This document shows positions 32,597 to 41,262 of a DNA stretch of 64,000 nucleotides, one piece after another. The notes under the pieces were generated by a model. That model saw nothing but the letters and a program-made list of their open reading frames with translations, did not search any database and had not been told where the DNA came from. Origin of the DNA: Rubripirellula amarantea (GTDB lineage Bacteria; Planctomycetota; Planctomycetia; Pirellulales; Pirellulaceae); assembly GCF_007859865.1 (NCBI RefSeq), contig NZ_SJPI01000001.1, positions 1,922,001-1,986,000 of the forward strand, given 5' to 3'. Made by a program: the position numbers and the translations under genes. Position 1 is the first letter of the stretch. Each line of letters starts with the position of its first letter.

Positions 32597-34008
32597 GTGA
32601 CGCAACTTCATCAAAGGTCGATCGTAAAACTATTTTGCAGAGCGTCGGCGGCGTTTCGATTCCGGGTGGGGTGGAGGCGATGGTGGACGCGATGTCGCAG
32701 CGCCATTTCAGTGTCTTGCGAATGCATCGCAACCGGTTTCGCGATCATGGCGACGAGACGTTGTCACTGGCTAACCGCGCCCCCTTTTCGACGAAGCCCA
32801 TCGATTGGTACTCCTTAGGGCTTCGCGTCACGGATGCAGACGCACGTCCCTCTCGTCATCTCGCCTATGCCGGCGGGGACTACTACTTGCAAGACGCCGG
32901 TTCGTTGTTGGCACTCGCAGCCGCGGGATGTGACGGTGATTCGCTCAAAGGCAAAATCGTTTGTGATCTTTGCGCCGCCCCCGGTGGCAAAGCATCGGCG
33001 ATGCTCGAAGCCGTTGGTGAGACAGGTTTTTTGCTTGCCAATGAACCGATCCGATCGCGACTGGCGCCGCTGAAATACAATTTGGCGAGGACGGGTTCGG
33101 ATCGCTACGCCATCAGTTCCCTCGATCCAGATGTTCTAGCGAAGCGACTAGGCGGAGTGTTCGATTGTGTGATCATTGACGCGCCGTGCAGCGGGCAAGC
33201 ATTAATGTCGAAAGGTCGGCAAAGTGAAAGCGCAATGTCGATGAAGCAGATCACGCATAGTGCGGCAAGACAAAATCGGATCTTGGATGCGGCGATGGCG
33301 TTGCTTCGGCATGATGGACGATTGATCTACAGCACTTGCACCTTCGCACACGCGGAAAACGAATCGCAAATGCAGCGATTGATCGAGCGAGGCGACGCTC
33401 GGCCGGATCAAGTTGCCTCTCTGACGCCCTATCAATCCGACGATGGCTGCTATCGACTTTGGCCTCACGTTCATCAATGTGCTGGTGCGTTCGCGGCAGC
33501 ATTTCGATCGTGTTTAGATCCGATCAAAGCAAAGGCAACTAAGTCAGGTGGAAAGAAATCACAACGCAACAAGTGTGATGCCAAGACCATCGAAGAACTT
33601 GGTCGCTGGTTTGACCCCTCGCTGATCGATGGACTGAATGTGGCGATCGACGGTGCGGTTATGTTCGCGTATCCAAGCGACATGCCGATTTGGATGGGTC
33701 GGGTAGCGGTGGCGGGACCCGAGATCGCCTATCGAACCGGTAAAACATGGAAACCGTCTCACGAGGCCGCGTTGCGAACAGGGCCATCGCGGCTCGCCAT
33801 CGAAAGTGCGGCGCTAAGCTGCGATCAAGCTCAGGCATTCGTAACTGGGAACGCGGTGAATTCAATCGCGCAATCCACGACCGCGGCCCAAGGATGGATG
33901 GTAGCGAGATATCAGGGCCGCCCACTCGGGTGGGTGAAGTCCGATGGACGCATTGGCAAGAATCATCTGCCAATGTCAGCGAGGATGTCTGGCGAAGTGA
34001 TTGGCTGA
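32593..34008 (+). CDS. RsmF/RsmB-type rRNA cytosine-C5 methyltransferase
   Basis: 471 residues from ATG 32593. The S-adenosylmethionine site is DLCAAPGGKA (125-134). Motif IV IIDAPCSGQALM has Cys199 and motif VI LIYSTCTFAHAENE has Cys249, which in this family are the release cysteine and the attacking cysteine. The first 100 residues match the NOL1/NOP2/Sun N-terminal part, and the C-terminal 150 residues (LGRWFDPSLIDGL ... MVARYQGRPLGWVKSDGRIG) look like the PUA-like RNA-binding end of RsmF. It methylates C5 of a cytidine in 16S rRNA, possibly C1407, in the cytosol. Exact site inferred by similarity only. Confidence 0.88.
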   Translation: MSDATSSKVDRKTILQSVGGVSIPGGVEAMVDAMSQRHFSVLRMHRNRFRDHGDETLSLANRAPFSTKPIDWYSLGLRVTDADARPSRHLAYAGGDYYLQDAGSLLALAAAGCDGDSLKGKIVCDLCAAPGGKASAMLEAVGETGFLLANEPIRSRLAPLKYNLARTGSDRYAISSLDPDVLAKRLGGVFDCVIIDAPCSGQALMSKGRQSESAMSMKQITHSAARQNRILDAAMALLRHDGRLIYSTCTFAHAENESQMQRLIERGDARPDQVASLTPYQSDDGCYRLWPHVHQCAGAFAAAFRSCLDPIKAKATKSGGKKSQRNKCDAKTIEELGRWFDPSLIDGLNVAIDGAVMFAYPSDMPIWMGRVAVAGPEIAYRTGKTWKPSHEAALRTGPSRLAIESAALSCDQAQAFVTGNAVNSIAQSTTAAQGWMVARYQGRPLGWVKSDGRIGKNHLPMSARMSGEVIG

Positions 34009-34155
34009 ACTTTAATTTTTGGCGGTGTCTTGCGAGCGCTAAGAATCCAAGTCGTTTCTCCATCGTGACTCGGGTTACCGTTAGACTGGATGTTTTCTCA
34101 TTCGAGTGTTCGTTGGGATCGTCTGTGCGCGGTCTTCCCCACGAGGAGCAATTTT

Positions 34156-34803
34156 ATGTCCATTGATGATGTGTTGAAGAGTCCGATCCAGTCGGACCGT
34201 TTGAGTTGGCTAAGGTGTTGGAGTCGACTTCGATTCTCAATTGCGTTGACAGCAGTGTCGTTGGTTGGTTTCACTGCAGGCTGCTCGAAAGATGAGATCA
34301 AGCAAGCTTTCGAAGATGCCAAGGCGAAGACTCAGGAAGTAACCGAGTCGACGGTGACCGCGGTGGAAGCACATTTGCCGGAGTCCGGAAAAGTGTCGTT
34401 GCGCTCGACCAGCCCGATCGAAGAGGCATCCCAGGCAACTGTCGAAATTATCTCAGTCGGGGATGGACGTCCGTCATCGCTTCAATTGTTCACGTACAAC
34501 CCGAATTCAGAACGATTCACCTATCCTGCAATTCATCTGCATGGACCCACAACGGTTTCCGATGTCGCATCCTTGACTGGAGTGACCGTTCCCTGCGACA
34601 TGTACATGTTGACAAGCAACAGTGGGCAAGTCGCGATGACCAAGCCAGGGGAATCGGCTCAGGTGACCTTCGGAGTTTTCAATCGAGATGAAGGCACTAT
34701 TTCGGCCACCATGTCGCAAGTGGAATTGATGACGAGTGATGATCAAACGATCGCGATTAGCGGTGGTGAGATCCTTGCCGTGGTGAAGGAGGTGACCCAA
34801 TGA
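34156..34803 (+). CDS. putative lipoprotein of unknown function
   Basis: 215 residues from ATG 34156, chosen because GAGGAG lies eight bases upstream; the frame can be extended to 34090. Signal sequence with hydrophobic core FSIALTAVSLVGF and a lipobox-like T-A-G-Cys43. A short helical segment follows (KDEIKQAFEDAKAKTQEVTE), then a beta-rich domain (VSLRSTSPIEEASQATVEII, FTYPAIHLHGPTTVSDVASL, AQVTFGVFNRDEGTISATMS). No known family. The stop overlaps the start of the next gene by four bases (ATGA), so the two proteins are made together and may interact in the envelope. Confidence 0.68.
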   Translation: MSIDDVLKSPIQSDRLSWLRCWSRLRFSIALTAVSLVGFTAGCSKDEIKQAFEDAKAKTQEVTESTVTAVEAHLPESGKVSLRSTSPIEEASQATVEIISVGDGRPSSLQLFTYNPNSERFTYPAIHLHGPTTVSDVASLTGVTVPCDMYMLTSNSGQVAMTKPGESAQVTFGVFNRDEGTISATMSQVELMTSDDQTIAISGGEILAVVKEVTQ

Positions 34804-36650
34804 ACCATGCTAGTAAGAAATTAACGAACAAACTGCGATGGATTTTGGTTGCCGTCGTGTTCTCCGTGTTGCCGGGGGCCACGTCACTGGCAAATCCCTC
34901 GTCGAAGAACCCTCAGGCAGACCTAGCGGTTCACGGGACGATTAGTGAAGCGACTGCACTCGCGAAGCGAACGAGCGAAGCCTGTGAGGAAGCGGAAAAA
35001 CTGATCATCGAAATGCAAGAAAGCGGTTCCGATCTGCGTCGGTTTTCAGGAAAGAAAAATGCCGAATTGTTAGGCAGGCTGTGGCAAGGAAAGTACGACG
35101 CGATTCATCTGCAGTTGATGGGCGAACCGATTGGGTTTGATTTGGCTGCCGAATTGGAGACGAGCTTTCCGGTTTTGACATCGTTGACGCTAAAGTTGTC
35201 AGGTACCCCCGAAGTTCAGCGTTATCAAACGCAAGCCGTTAAGAAGTTTCAGAAGGGCGAAGCCAAGATGAACAAGTTTCTTGATGCGGCGTTGAAGGCG
35301 TTAGATGATGGGAAGGTAGAGGCAGTCGGGAAAGAGATGCTCAAGCGGGGAGCTGATGTTCATGCTGACGCGACCTTTATCGGTATCAAGCTTCAACGTC
35401 TTTACACCACCCGGTTTTACACCGTGATGTCCAAATGCGACGACATGTTGAAGATTAAGCGTCGTGAGCAATATTCAAAGATTGGCGAGGACAAAGCGCA
35501 GGCCGAGATGGCGTTAGTGACTAAGTTCCAAAGCGAAGCGTTGCGAGTGGTTTCGGAGATTTCAGAATCTGGCCAGGTGGGACTTGATGCAGAAGCCGAA
35601 GTAGCAGGAAGTGCTCCGATTGGTGGACCAGTCGAAGCGTTTGACTATCTGATGACTTTGTGGGGGAATGCATCAGCGGGTAACGCTCGCGCGTACGCTT
35701 ATCGAACTGCCCTGCATCAAGAAGGGTATGACCAAGCAAAGGCTACCACCCAACAACTTCGCGACAACGCCATTGAAAGCCTTTCGGGGCTCATCCAAGC
35801 GGCATCCCGGAATACTCCCGTTGATCAAGTGCCGACCGTCCATCCGCAACTTTTGCAGCGTGTCGCGACGGCGCAGCGACGGATGAATTCCCCGTTGAAT
35901 GAATTGGCTGCGGCTTGTGAAGGTCCGCTACAGGAGTTGGCTTCGAAAGATTCAACATATTCACAACAGCGGGATCGGTATGAACGAGCGGTTCGAGAGC
36001 CACTGCGATGGCGCAGAATGTTCGCATCAAAGCGCGGGGAGGCATTGCGGGCGGTGACACCTGATCTCACCGGTGCAATGCAGGGAACGGCTCCTCAGGA
36101 AAAGATTGTTCGTCCGCCCTACCAATGCAGAACTGGCGGTCAAACGGGAGTGGCACCCAGTGCCCTGGGTTTGCCTAGCCATTGGATCATGCCACAGACC
36201 ACCGGAATCATGCTGGGGAATTTGTACCATGATCAAACGCTGTTGCGTCTTGCCCCCGGCGTACGTGTCGCGGTGGTTCCGTGTCATGCGAACCATTACG
36301 TCAACGTTGCATTGCCTATTCCGTCGGATGCAGCGGTCGATGACCTATTGGGTGCCGTCTTGGTTTCGGAAGCTCATCCTGCGCTTTCTTACGATGCCAG
36401 CAATGCCGTGTCGTCAGCTCAATTGCACGACTACAAAGCGCTAGGCGGCCAAGTAAAAGCGATCTACATGGAAGGGATGGTGACGCGGTTCATCACGCTC
36501 ACCAATGCGGCTCACCTATTGACCCCATTGGGAAAGATTCCGGACTTTGGCGACAAAAGTAGTCGGTCGAGAGCGCTATGTTGGCGTTTCGACGTTCAGC
36601 CGGTATGGGTTCAGAATGAATACTTTGCGTACGGTGGATCAGTAAGGTAA
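34800..36650 (+). CDS. large secreted helical protein, unknown function
   Basis: 616 residues from ATG 34800, coupled to the lipoprotein gene. Signal peptide (WILVAVVFSVLPGATSLA). Residues about 40-420 are mostly charged helix without strict heptads (EACEEAEKLIIEMQESGSDL, VQRYQTQAVKKFQKGEAKM, EMALVTKFQSEALRVVSEIS). The last 180 residues form a separate, more beta-like domain (RPPYQCRTGGQTGVAPSALG, MLGNLYHDQTLLRLAPGVRV, SAQLHDYKALGGQVKAIYME, RALCWRFDVQPVWVQNEYFA). I do not recognise either part. The pairing with a lipoprotein suggests an envelope complex. Confidence 0.68.
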   Translation: MNHASKKLTNKLRWILVAVVFSVLPGATSLANPSSKNPQADLAVHGTISEATALAKRTSEACEEAEKLIIEMQESGSDLRRFSGKKNAELLGRLWQGKYDAIHLQLMGEPIGFDLAAELETSFPVLTSLTLKLSGTPEVQRYQTQAVKKFQKGEAKMNKFLDAALKALDDGKVEAVGKEMLKRGADVHADATFIGIKLQRLYTTRFYTVMSKCDDMLKIKRREQYSKIGEDKAQAEMALVTKFQSEALRVVSEISESGQVGLDAEAEVAGSAPIGGPVEAFDYLMTLWGNASAGNARAYAYRTALHQEGYDQAKATTQQLRDNAIESLSGLIQAASRNTPVDQVPTVHPQLLQRVATAQRRMNSPLNELAAACEGPLQELASKDSTYSQQRDRYERAVREPLRWRRMFASKRGEALRAVTPDLTGAMQGTAPQEKIVRPPYQCRTGGQTGVAPSALGLPSHWIMPQTTGIMLGNLYHDQTLLRLAPGVRVAVVPCHANHYVNVALPIPSDAAVDDLLGAVLVSEAHPALSYDASNAVSSAQLHDYKALGGQVKAIYMEGMVTRFITLTNAAHLLTPLGKIPDFGDKSSRSRALCWRFDVQPVWVQNEYFAYGGSVR

Positions 36651-36717
36651 TGACAGCGAGATAATTGCGGCTCGCTAGATGGCTTCGGAAAGCAGCAGCG
36701 ACGCCTGTCGATCATGG

Positions 36718-38211
36718 CTATCGGCGTCGGCCGTAGTTTCCGCTGCTGCTATCACCACCCCATTTGCTGCTGCCCTTGGCGCGATGGTCCCACGGACCGC
36801 TGTCTCGCCGGCGTTGACCTGCTCTTCTGGCGTGAGCTTCCATGGCTCCGCCAGCGGCGTGCGCCATCGCGTTCAGTAGCACCTGCGTCATCGGGTGAGT
36901 TGCCACCGCAGTGATTTTCTCGATCGCAGTCGGCCCCCATCGTTGATCACTTCGAATTCGTTGCCAAAGCATTTCGATGTCACCCTCGCTGCGTGCTCGG
37001 CCGAGTTCTTCAAGGATATCCAACGAACCCACAAACTGAGACCTCGATGAATCGAAACCCGCGGCGCGAAATCGTTGAATCAATCGACCAAAGCCTTCCA
37101 AGAACGATTGCATTCTGGTTAGATCTTCGTGTTGACGACGAGTGGCATCATCAAACGAGTCGATTTGCTGATCCACGCCCATCAATCGGGCAACGATCTG
37201 ATCGTCCGTGATTTCGACGGTTGAGCGAGCTTTTCTTTCAAGCGTACGAGTGTCGACTTCGCTTAACATTTTGCGAAATGTATCGATAGCTTCACGGTAG
37301 AACGGGCCGCGTTGATCGTCGACTTCGTTGAGTTCTTTTTGCAGCTCGTCGGATTCGATCAATGTTTGGTCAATGTTGGCAAGCAAGTCATCGCGACGAG
37401 CGTGCAGCTTTTCAATCTGTTCGATTTGCTTGGGGAGTCCATGCTTATCGGCGACGCGGTCACGACGAAGTTTTAGGTCCTGCATGACAACGTCGAGTGA
37501 TGCGCGATCTTCAGCGATAATCTGACGCATGTGATTGGGGGTGTCGCGAAGAAAGTCGTAGCTCTGCTTCGCTTTGTTGTAGTTCACCATCTTGGCGACC
37601 CAGCGGTCCATGCGCCGCGTGAATCCACGGCTCTTGTAGTTGCCGGTTCCAAAGTCACGGTTCTTGAGGTAGTTGAACAAGGCACTTTGTTCGTAGGCAG
37701 GTAGCTTCCTTGCCGAGTCCTGATCAATCTCTTGCAGATTAGCTTCCCCTCGTTCGATGGCGGCCTCCGCAATCGCTGCTCGGTCAGATAAACGCACGAA
37801 CTCGGGGTCTTCGCGAAGTTCTTGCTCAACGAGCGATGCGACTTCTTCCTGAGCTTCCATCGCTTGATCAAGCGATGCGTTAAGTGTCATCAATTCCTCG
37901 TTAAACCTGGAACGATTGGCGATGGACCGTTCCAGTTCCGTGCGGATCTTTTTGCATTGATGTTCTTTACGAAGCAAGACTTGCGAAATGGCAGGCCGAA
38001 CCTCAGCCCAAGTATCTCGAATGGCTTGTTCGCTTAATTCAGGCAAGTAGTGCTCGGCAAGTTCGACGAGTGATTCACCACGGTGATCGAGTAGCTCATC
38101 GCGTTTGGACCCCGCTTGCGAGACCCGTGCGTGGGCTTGTTGCAAATCCGATTGGACTTGCGCATACGCATCCATCAATTGCTGGTGAACGACGGGACCT
38201 GAAATCGGCAT
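36718..38211 (-). CDS. cytosolic coiled-coil protein, unknown function
   Basis: 497 residues from ATG 38211. No signal peptide or membrane helix. Long charged helices dominate (QVQSDLQQAHARVSQAGSKR, KKIRTELERSIANRSRFNEE, DLKLRRDRVADKHGLPKQIE, LIESDELQKELNEVDDQR), consistent with an extended coiled coil interrupted by a basic segment near 200 (YKSRGFTRRMDRWVAKMVNY). A helical C-terminal domain follows (LEGFGRLIQRFRAAGFDSSR, WGPTAIEKITAVATHPMTQV) and a Gly/Arg/Ser-rich tail. No family recognised. The gene follows the tail-anchored protein gene by 28 bp on the same strand and is divergent to the TelA-like gene; the three probably form one functional unit. Confidence 0.75.
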   Translation of the reverse strand: MPISGPVVHQQLMDAYAQVQSDLQQAHARVSQAGSKRDELLDHRGESLVELAEHYLPELSEQAIRDTWAEVRPAISQVLLRKEHQCKKIRTELERSIANRSRFNEELMTLNASLDQAMEAQEEVASLVEQELREDPEFVRLSDRAAIAEAAIERGEANLQEIDQDSARKLPAYEQSALFNYLKNRDFGTGNYKSRGFTRRMDRWVAKMVNYNKAKQSYDFLRDTPNHMRQIIAEDRASLDVVMQDLKLRRDRVADKHGLPKQIEQIEKLHARRDDLLANIDQTLIESDELQKELNEVDDQRGPFYREAIDTFRKMLSEVDTRTLERKARSTVEITDDQIVARLMGVDQQIDSFDDATRRQHEDLTRMQSFLEGFGRLIQRFRAAGFDSSRSQFVGSLDILEELGRARSEGDIEMLWQRIRSDQRWGPTAIEKITAVATHPMTQVLLNAMAHAAGGAMEAHARRAGQRRRDSGPWDHRAKGSSKWGGDSSSGNYGRRR

Positions 38212-38239
38212 GGGGAATCAATCCTAGGTGCAAATCAAA

Positions 38240-38671
38240 CTATGCGAACATGAACCAAAACGCACCGGCGACGGCTGATGCGGCAACCAAGCCTGTGGCG
38301 ATGCGGGCTCGCCAGACCCAAACGTGGGCCATGAACCGTCCGAGTCCTGCTTCGGGCTCTTCAAAAGTATGGAGCCGTTCCATGTATTGACCAATGGCGG
38401 CATCAATTTCAGCTTCCGTTACATTGTCGCCCGACATTCGAGCAGTTCGCATTAGCTTCGCACGAAGATTGGCTCGCAAGTCATCACGCCGAAACATCTC
38501 CTCAGCCGACTGCCGGTTCTCTCGCATTTCCCTCGCCACATCCATCACTCGCAACGTCTCTTGCAGCGTCAAGTTTTCGAGCGGATGTTGGATCTCTCGC
38601 GATATTGGCGAAGGGGTTGCCAAAGTGTCTCGCTGGGGCGCCGGGGCTTGTTGAGCGGATTGCTGGGGCAT
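38240..38671 (-). CDS. tail-anchored protein, possibly DUF6384-like
   Basis: 143 residues from ATG 38671; the frame extends further upstream but the extra 41 residues are not protein-like. A Gln/Pro-rich start is followed by a helical domain (NLTLQETLRVMDVAREMREN, FRRDDLRANLRAKLMRTARM, VTEAEIDAAIGQYMERLHTF) and a single C-terminal hydrophobic helix (IATGLVAASAVAGAFWFMFA) ending at the last residue, so the helical domain would face the cytosol. The order 'LxEVLxxMDVxRxLRxx ... R ... GxxVTExxIxxxIxxxxExLxxFxxP' resembles my memory of DUF6384, which I cannot verify. First gene of a minus-strand pair with the coiled-coil protein. Confidence 0.68.
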   Translation of the reverse strand: MPQQSAQQAPAPQRDTLATPSPISREIQHPLENLTLQETLRVMDVAREMRENRQSAEEMFRRDDLRANLRAKLMRTARMSGDNVTEAEIDAAIGQYMERLHTFEEPEAGLGRFMAHVWVWRARIATGLVAASAVAGAFWFMFA

Positions 38672-38879
38672 GATGAGGTAGTTTCCGAAGGGGAAATCGG
38701 TTCGCGGAACGCTTCTTCTTATCTTAACCTGCGCTCCTGACCAACCACGCAGGGGACACAGGTGAAGGTGAATTCTGGTCTCGCGAGCTGGCATGATTGC
38801 AGCGAAGCCAGTGAAGCGCTACGATTAAAGCATCGCTCAGAAGTAAATAAGAGCCCACTAATCAACGAAAAAGACCGTC

Positions 38880-40100
38880 ATGTCCAAACAAGCTCAGGCA
38901 TCTGCTCCCGCCGTCACCCAGACGGAAACCCGTGACACGAAGTCCATGAAAAAGTACCTCGATCGCGCGATGGTGGTGCTCAAGAAGTTCGGTGTCGACA
39001 GCAAGAACACCGCTCCGCAGGAGTTGATCGGATTGTTGGAAAGCGTCAAGCACCTCGACGAAGCCAAGGTGCTTGCAATCGCCGATGTGATTCAACACAT
39101 GAGTTCGTTCAATGCTCTCGTTCGCGAAAATGTCGAAAGCATCAAGATTGGGGATCGGTACATGGACATTGCACAAATGTTCGATTCGGTCCGCGAAGAC
39201 AGCAAACGCCTTATCGCTCAGCTCGACGATGGGAAGATTAGCGGGACGGAAAAGGTTTCCAATTGGTGGATGAAGATGCGACGCGGCACACCCAGCGAGC
39301 GTTTTGAAAGCATCGTCGAAACCTACAGCGATGTTGCTAAGGACACGAAGCAGGCGTTGCAGAGCGAAGAAATGATCATGGAAGGCTACATTGACTTCCG
39401 CTTTGCCCTGAAGGAGGCCGAGGTGCTGGCGCGAGAACTGCTCGACACCCACGCGCCGATTCTGGAAGCCGCTAAGAATGCGCTAGCTAGTTCTCAAACT
39501 GCACTCGATGAGTACACCGGGACTGACGAAGGCGGAAAGAGCCAATTGGAATTGCGACGCGACGAAGCACGTCACAACTTTGAGAAGGAAGACGAGACCT
39601 ACCAATTGCTCAAAGATATCGCCGAGAACTTAGAGATCGGCTATGACGTCGGTGAGACGCTGATTACCAAGCTGAAGCAAACCCACGACGTCAAAGAACG
39701 AGTGTATCGACGCGCTGTCACATTCTTCACAACCAATGAGCACGTATTTACGATTTTGGGAACTGTCTACACCAGCCAGCATGGCTTGCATGAGGTCACG
39801 CAAGCGACCGAGGCAATGAAAGACGGCGTCAATAAAGGACTTGAGGACGTTGCCGAACTCGGTCGTGAACTTGAACGCGCTGCTCTCAAGGCAGGTTATG
39901 GAAGCACGATTAACCCCGAATCGGTTCAGAAATTGGTTGATGCGATCAGCGGTTTTCAAATCGAATCTCTGGAAATGATCGCAGAGCTTCGTAAGGAGTC
40001 CGAAGAATCAACCAAGGCAATCCGGAAATCGGTTGAGGACGGCAAACGCAAGTATCAAGAAACATTGGCCAAGCACGCTCGGGGCGATTCCCTAAGCTAA
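38880..40100 (+). CDS. coiled-coil protein with TelA-like architecture
   Basis: 406 residues from ATG 38880. All-helical, no signal peptide or membrane segment. The order is a short linker, a first helical bundle (KKYLDRAMVVLKKFGVDSKN), a W-rich basic hinge (EKVSNWWMKMRRGTPSERFE) and a long coiled coil (IVETYSDVAKDTKQALQSEE, LELRRDEARHNFEKEDETYQ). A region with TTNEHVFTILGTVYTSQHGL follows, and a final helix (ELRKESEESTKAIRKSVEDG). This arrangement, with a conserved Asn in the second half and a terminal 'E..K..R' helix, recalls TelA/KlaA toxic-anion-resistance proteins. The resemblance is architectural and needs a profile search. Divergent from the tail-anchored/coiled-coil pair, sharing a 208-bp upstream region. 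Confidence 0.72.
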   Translation: MSKQAQASAPAVTQTETRDTKSMKKYLDRAMVVLKKFGVDSKNTAPQELIGLLESVKHLDEAKVLAIADVIQHMSSFNALVRENVESIKIGDRYMDIAQMFDSVREDSKRLIAQLDDGKISGTEKVSNWWMKMRRGTPSERFESIVETYSDVAKDTKQALQSEEMIMEGYIDFRFALKEAEVLARELLDTHAPILEAAKNALASSQTALDEYTGTDEGGKSQLELRRDEARHNFEKEDETYQLLKDIAENLEIGYDVGETLITKLKQTHDVKERVYRRAVTFFTTNEHVFTILGTVYTSQHGLHEVTQATEAMKDGVNKGLEDVAELGRELERAALKAGYGSTINPESVQKLVDAISGFQIESLEMIAELRKESEESTKAIRKSVEDGKRKYQETLAKHARGDSLS

Positions 40101-40163
40101 CGTCTCAAGCAACGTCCTAGTCGTCATACGACCAAACCCGGACGGGGCATCGTGAACGATCCA

Positions 40164-40206
40164 TGCGTGGTTTGGGATATGCATGGTTTGGGATATGCAT
40201 GATTTA
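40164..40206. repeat. 16-bp tandem repeat, about 2.7 copies
   Basis: The unit tgc(g/a)tggtttgggata occurs twice and a third copy starts with tgcatgattta. It lies 64 bp after the stop of the TelA-like gene, in non-coding DNA. It is one of several unrelated short arrays in this window. Confidence 0.8.
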
Positions 40207-40318
40207 GCCCAATGAGATTCAGGCCTGCTGTGACCTGCATGCAATCCAGGCCTGGGGCGTATCCGATTCGTTTGCTGCGGGGGTATCGCCACAGCGAGCA
40301 GACAAAGAGTCAGCCGGT

Positions 40319-40370
40319 TGGAGCTTTGCAGCATGAGGCTAGCCCCACCACCGCATGCCACAAAGCTCCA
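40319..40370. repeat. inverted repeat between convergent genes
   Basis: Arms 40319-40335 and 40354-40370 pair at 15 of 17 positions around an 18-base loop. It lies between the TelA-like gene (plus) and the 72-residue gene (minus), 25 bp from the latter's stop. No T-run follows on either strand. It may be a bidirectional, factor-dependent terminator or a structured RNA element. Confidence 0.6.
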
Positions 40371-40394
40371 TTTGGCTAAATGGACACAGCTTCC

Positions 40395-40613
40395 CTAGCG
40401 TGAACGGACTTCGCCACGCGATTTTGGCGACGAGAAATGTTCGAGTGACGCTTCAAGACAGACCAATGATTCGCTAAGCCACGCGCCAAACGCTTCCATA
40501 TCGGTCTGGCGAAGAGTGCCAATCACTTCAAGCCATTGGTCGGCATTAGGCTTTAGGCCTTTGCCGAATGGGTTAGGTTCAGATGGGGTGCGGGTTTCGT
40601 TAGAAGTGATCAT
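40395..40613 (-). CDS. small protein of unknown function (72 aa)
   Basis: Starts at ATG 40613 with GGAG nine bases upstream, inside a cggagtgcgctccg palindrome. The product is mostly helical and acidic-amphipathic: a polar start, then QWLEVIGTLRQTDMEAFGAW and LSESLVCLEASLEHFSSPKS, ending in basic RGEVRSR. Short proteins ending in an 'LExxxxHFxSPxSxRxxxR' pattern seem common in Rhodopirellula-type genomes; this is recollection, not a search. No function known. The ribosome binding site and balanced composition support a real gene. Confidence 0.55.
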   Translation of the reverse strand: MITSNETRTPSEPNPFGKGLKPNADQWLEVIGTLRQTDMEAFGAWLSESLVCLEASLEHFSSPKSRGEVRSR

Positions 40614-41262
40614 CGGAGTGCGCTCCGTTGGCTGGGCAGTCCATTGCGGTGGTTAAACAAACGAAACCCCGTGCGGGTGGGATTCAGTTTGGTGACAGAA
40701 GGTTTTCTCGTAAGACCCTTATGCCGGCTCCTAGGTTCATAGCAACCGATATGCCAATTGCCAGTGATTCCAAGGTCGAGATGTCGCAAGTCCTTGATTC
40801 GAAACGATTTAGGGAAAGTGAGGTTTTGCTAGAGAAATCGAGTGTGCTGCACAAATGACACGTTAACGTCGTCCATTGCCAACGCGACAGGCACCTATGG
40901 TGCAATATCGTCCAAGTGCGCTGCTGTAAATCAAGCATATCTCAAGATCTTGCAATTAAAGACTGAAATTTACGCGTTAGAGGGTTTTAGCTAGGCGTTG
41001 TGTCCCGTTGTGGCGTTTGGGGGCGGGGGGTTGGACACTTGGCCCGTGCTGCATTCTGTGGCGATGGGGAACGGACACTGATTTAGCCTTTACCAGAATT
41101 TTTCCTGCGACATCCAAGATTTGCGTTTGGGCTGCGAATGGTTAGTTGTTCAGCGAGCGGTCGATCACCCGGGCCGCCGCCTAGCCCATGTTGAAATTCA
41201 AATCAGCAGGCTTCATGCGTTACCGGGGTACTTTGGCCCAAATTTGAAGTGGGAACCTGAAA
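40614..41262. other. long intergenic region (649 bp), no convincing gene
   Basis: It lies between the divergently oriented 72-residue gene and the periplasmic coiled-coil gene, so both promoters should be here. A plus-strand open frame at 40628-40858 has no ribosome binding site and no recognisable product. The part before 41263 has a G-rich patch (gtttgggggcggggggttgg, around 41020) and otherwise nothing I can assign. A small RNA or long leader is possible but unsupported. Confidence 0.4.

Noticed and set aside
40628-40858. 76-codon plus-strand frame in the 649-bp gap
   Set aside because: No ribosome binding site, no recognisable segment, and the start lies directly next to the divergent start of another gene.
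40614-41262. Possible small RNA or riboswitch upstream of the coiled-coil gene
   Set aside because: I found no conserved riboswitch core and no terminator-bounded transcript, only a G-rich patch, so I did not call one.
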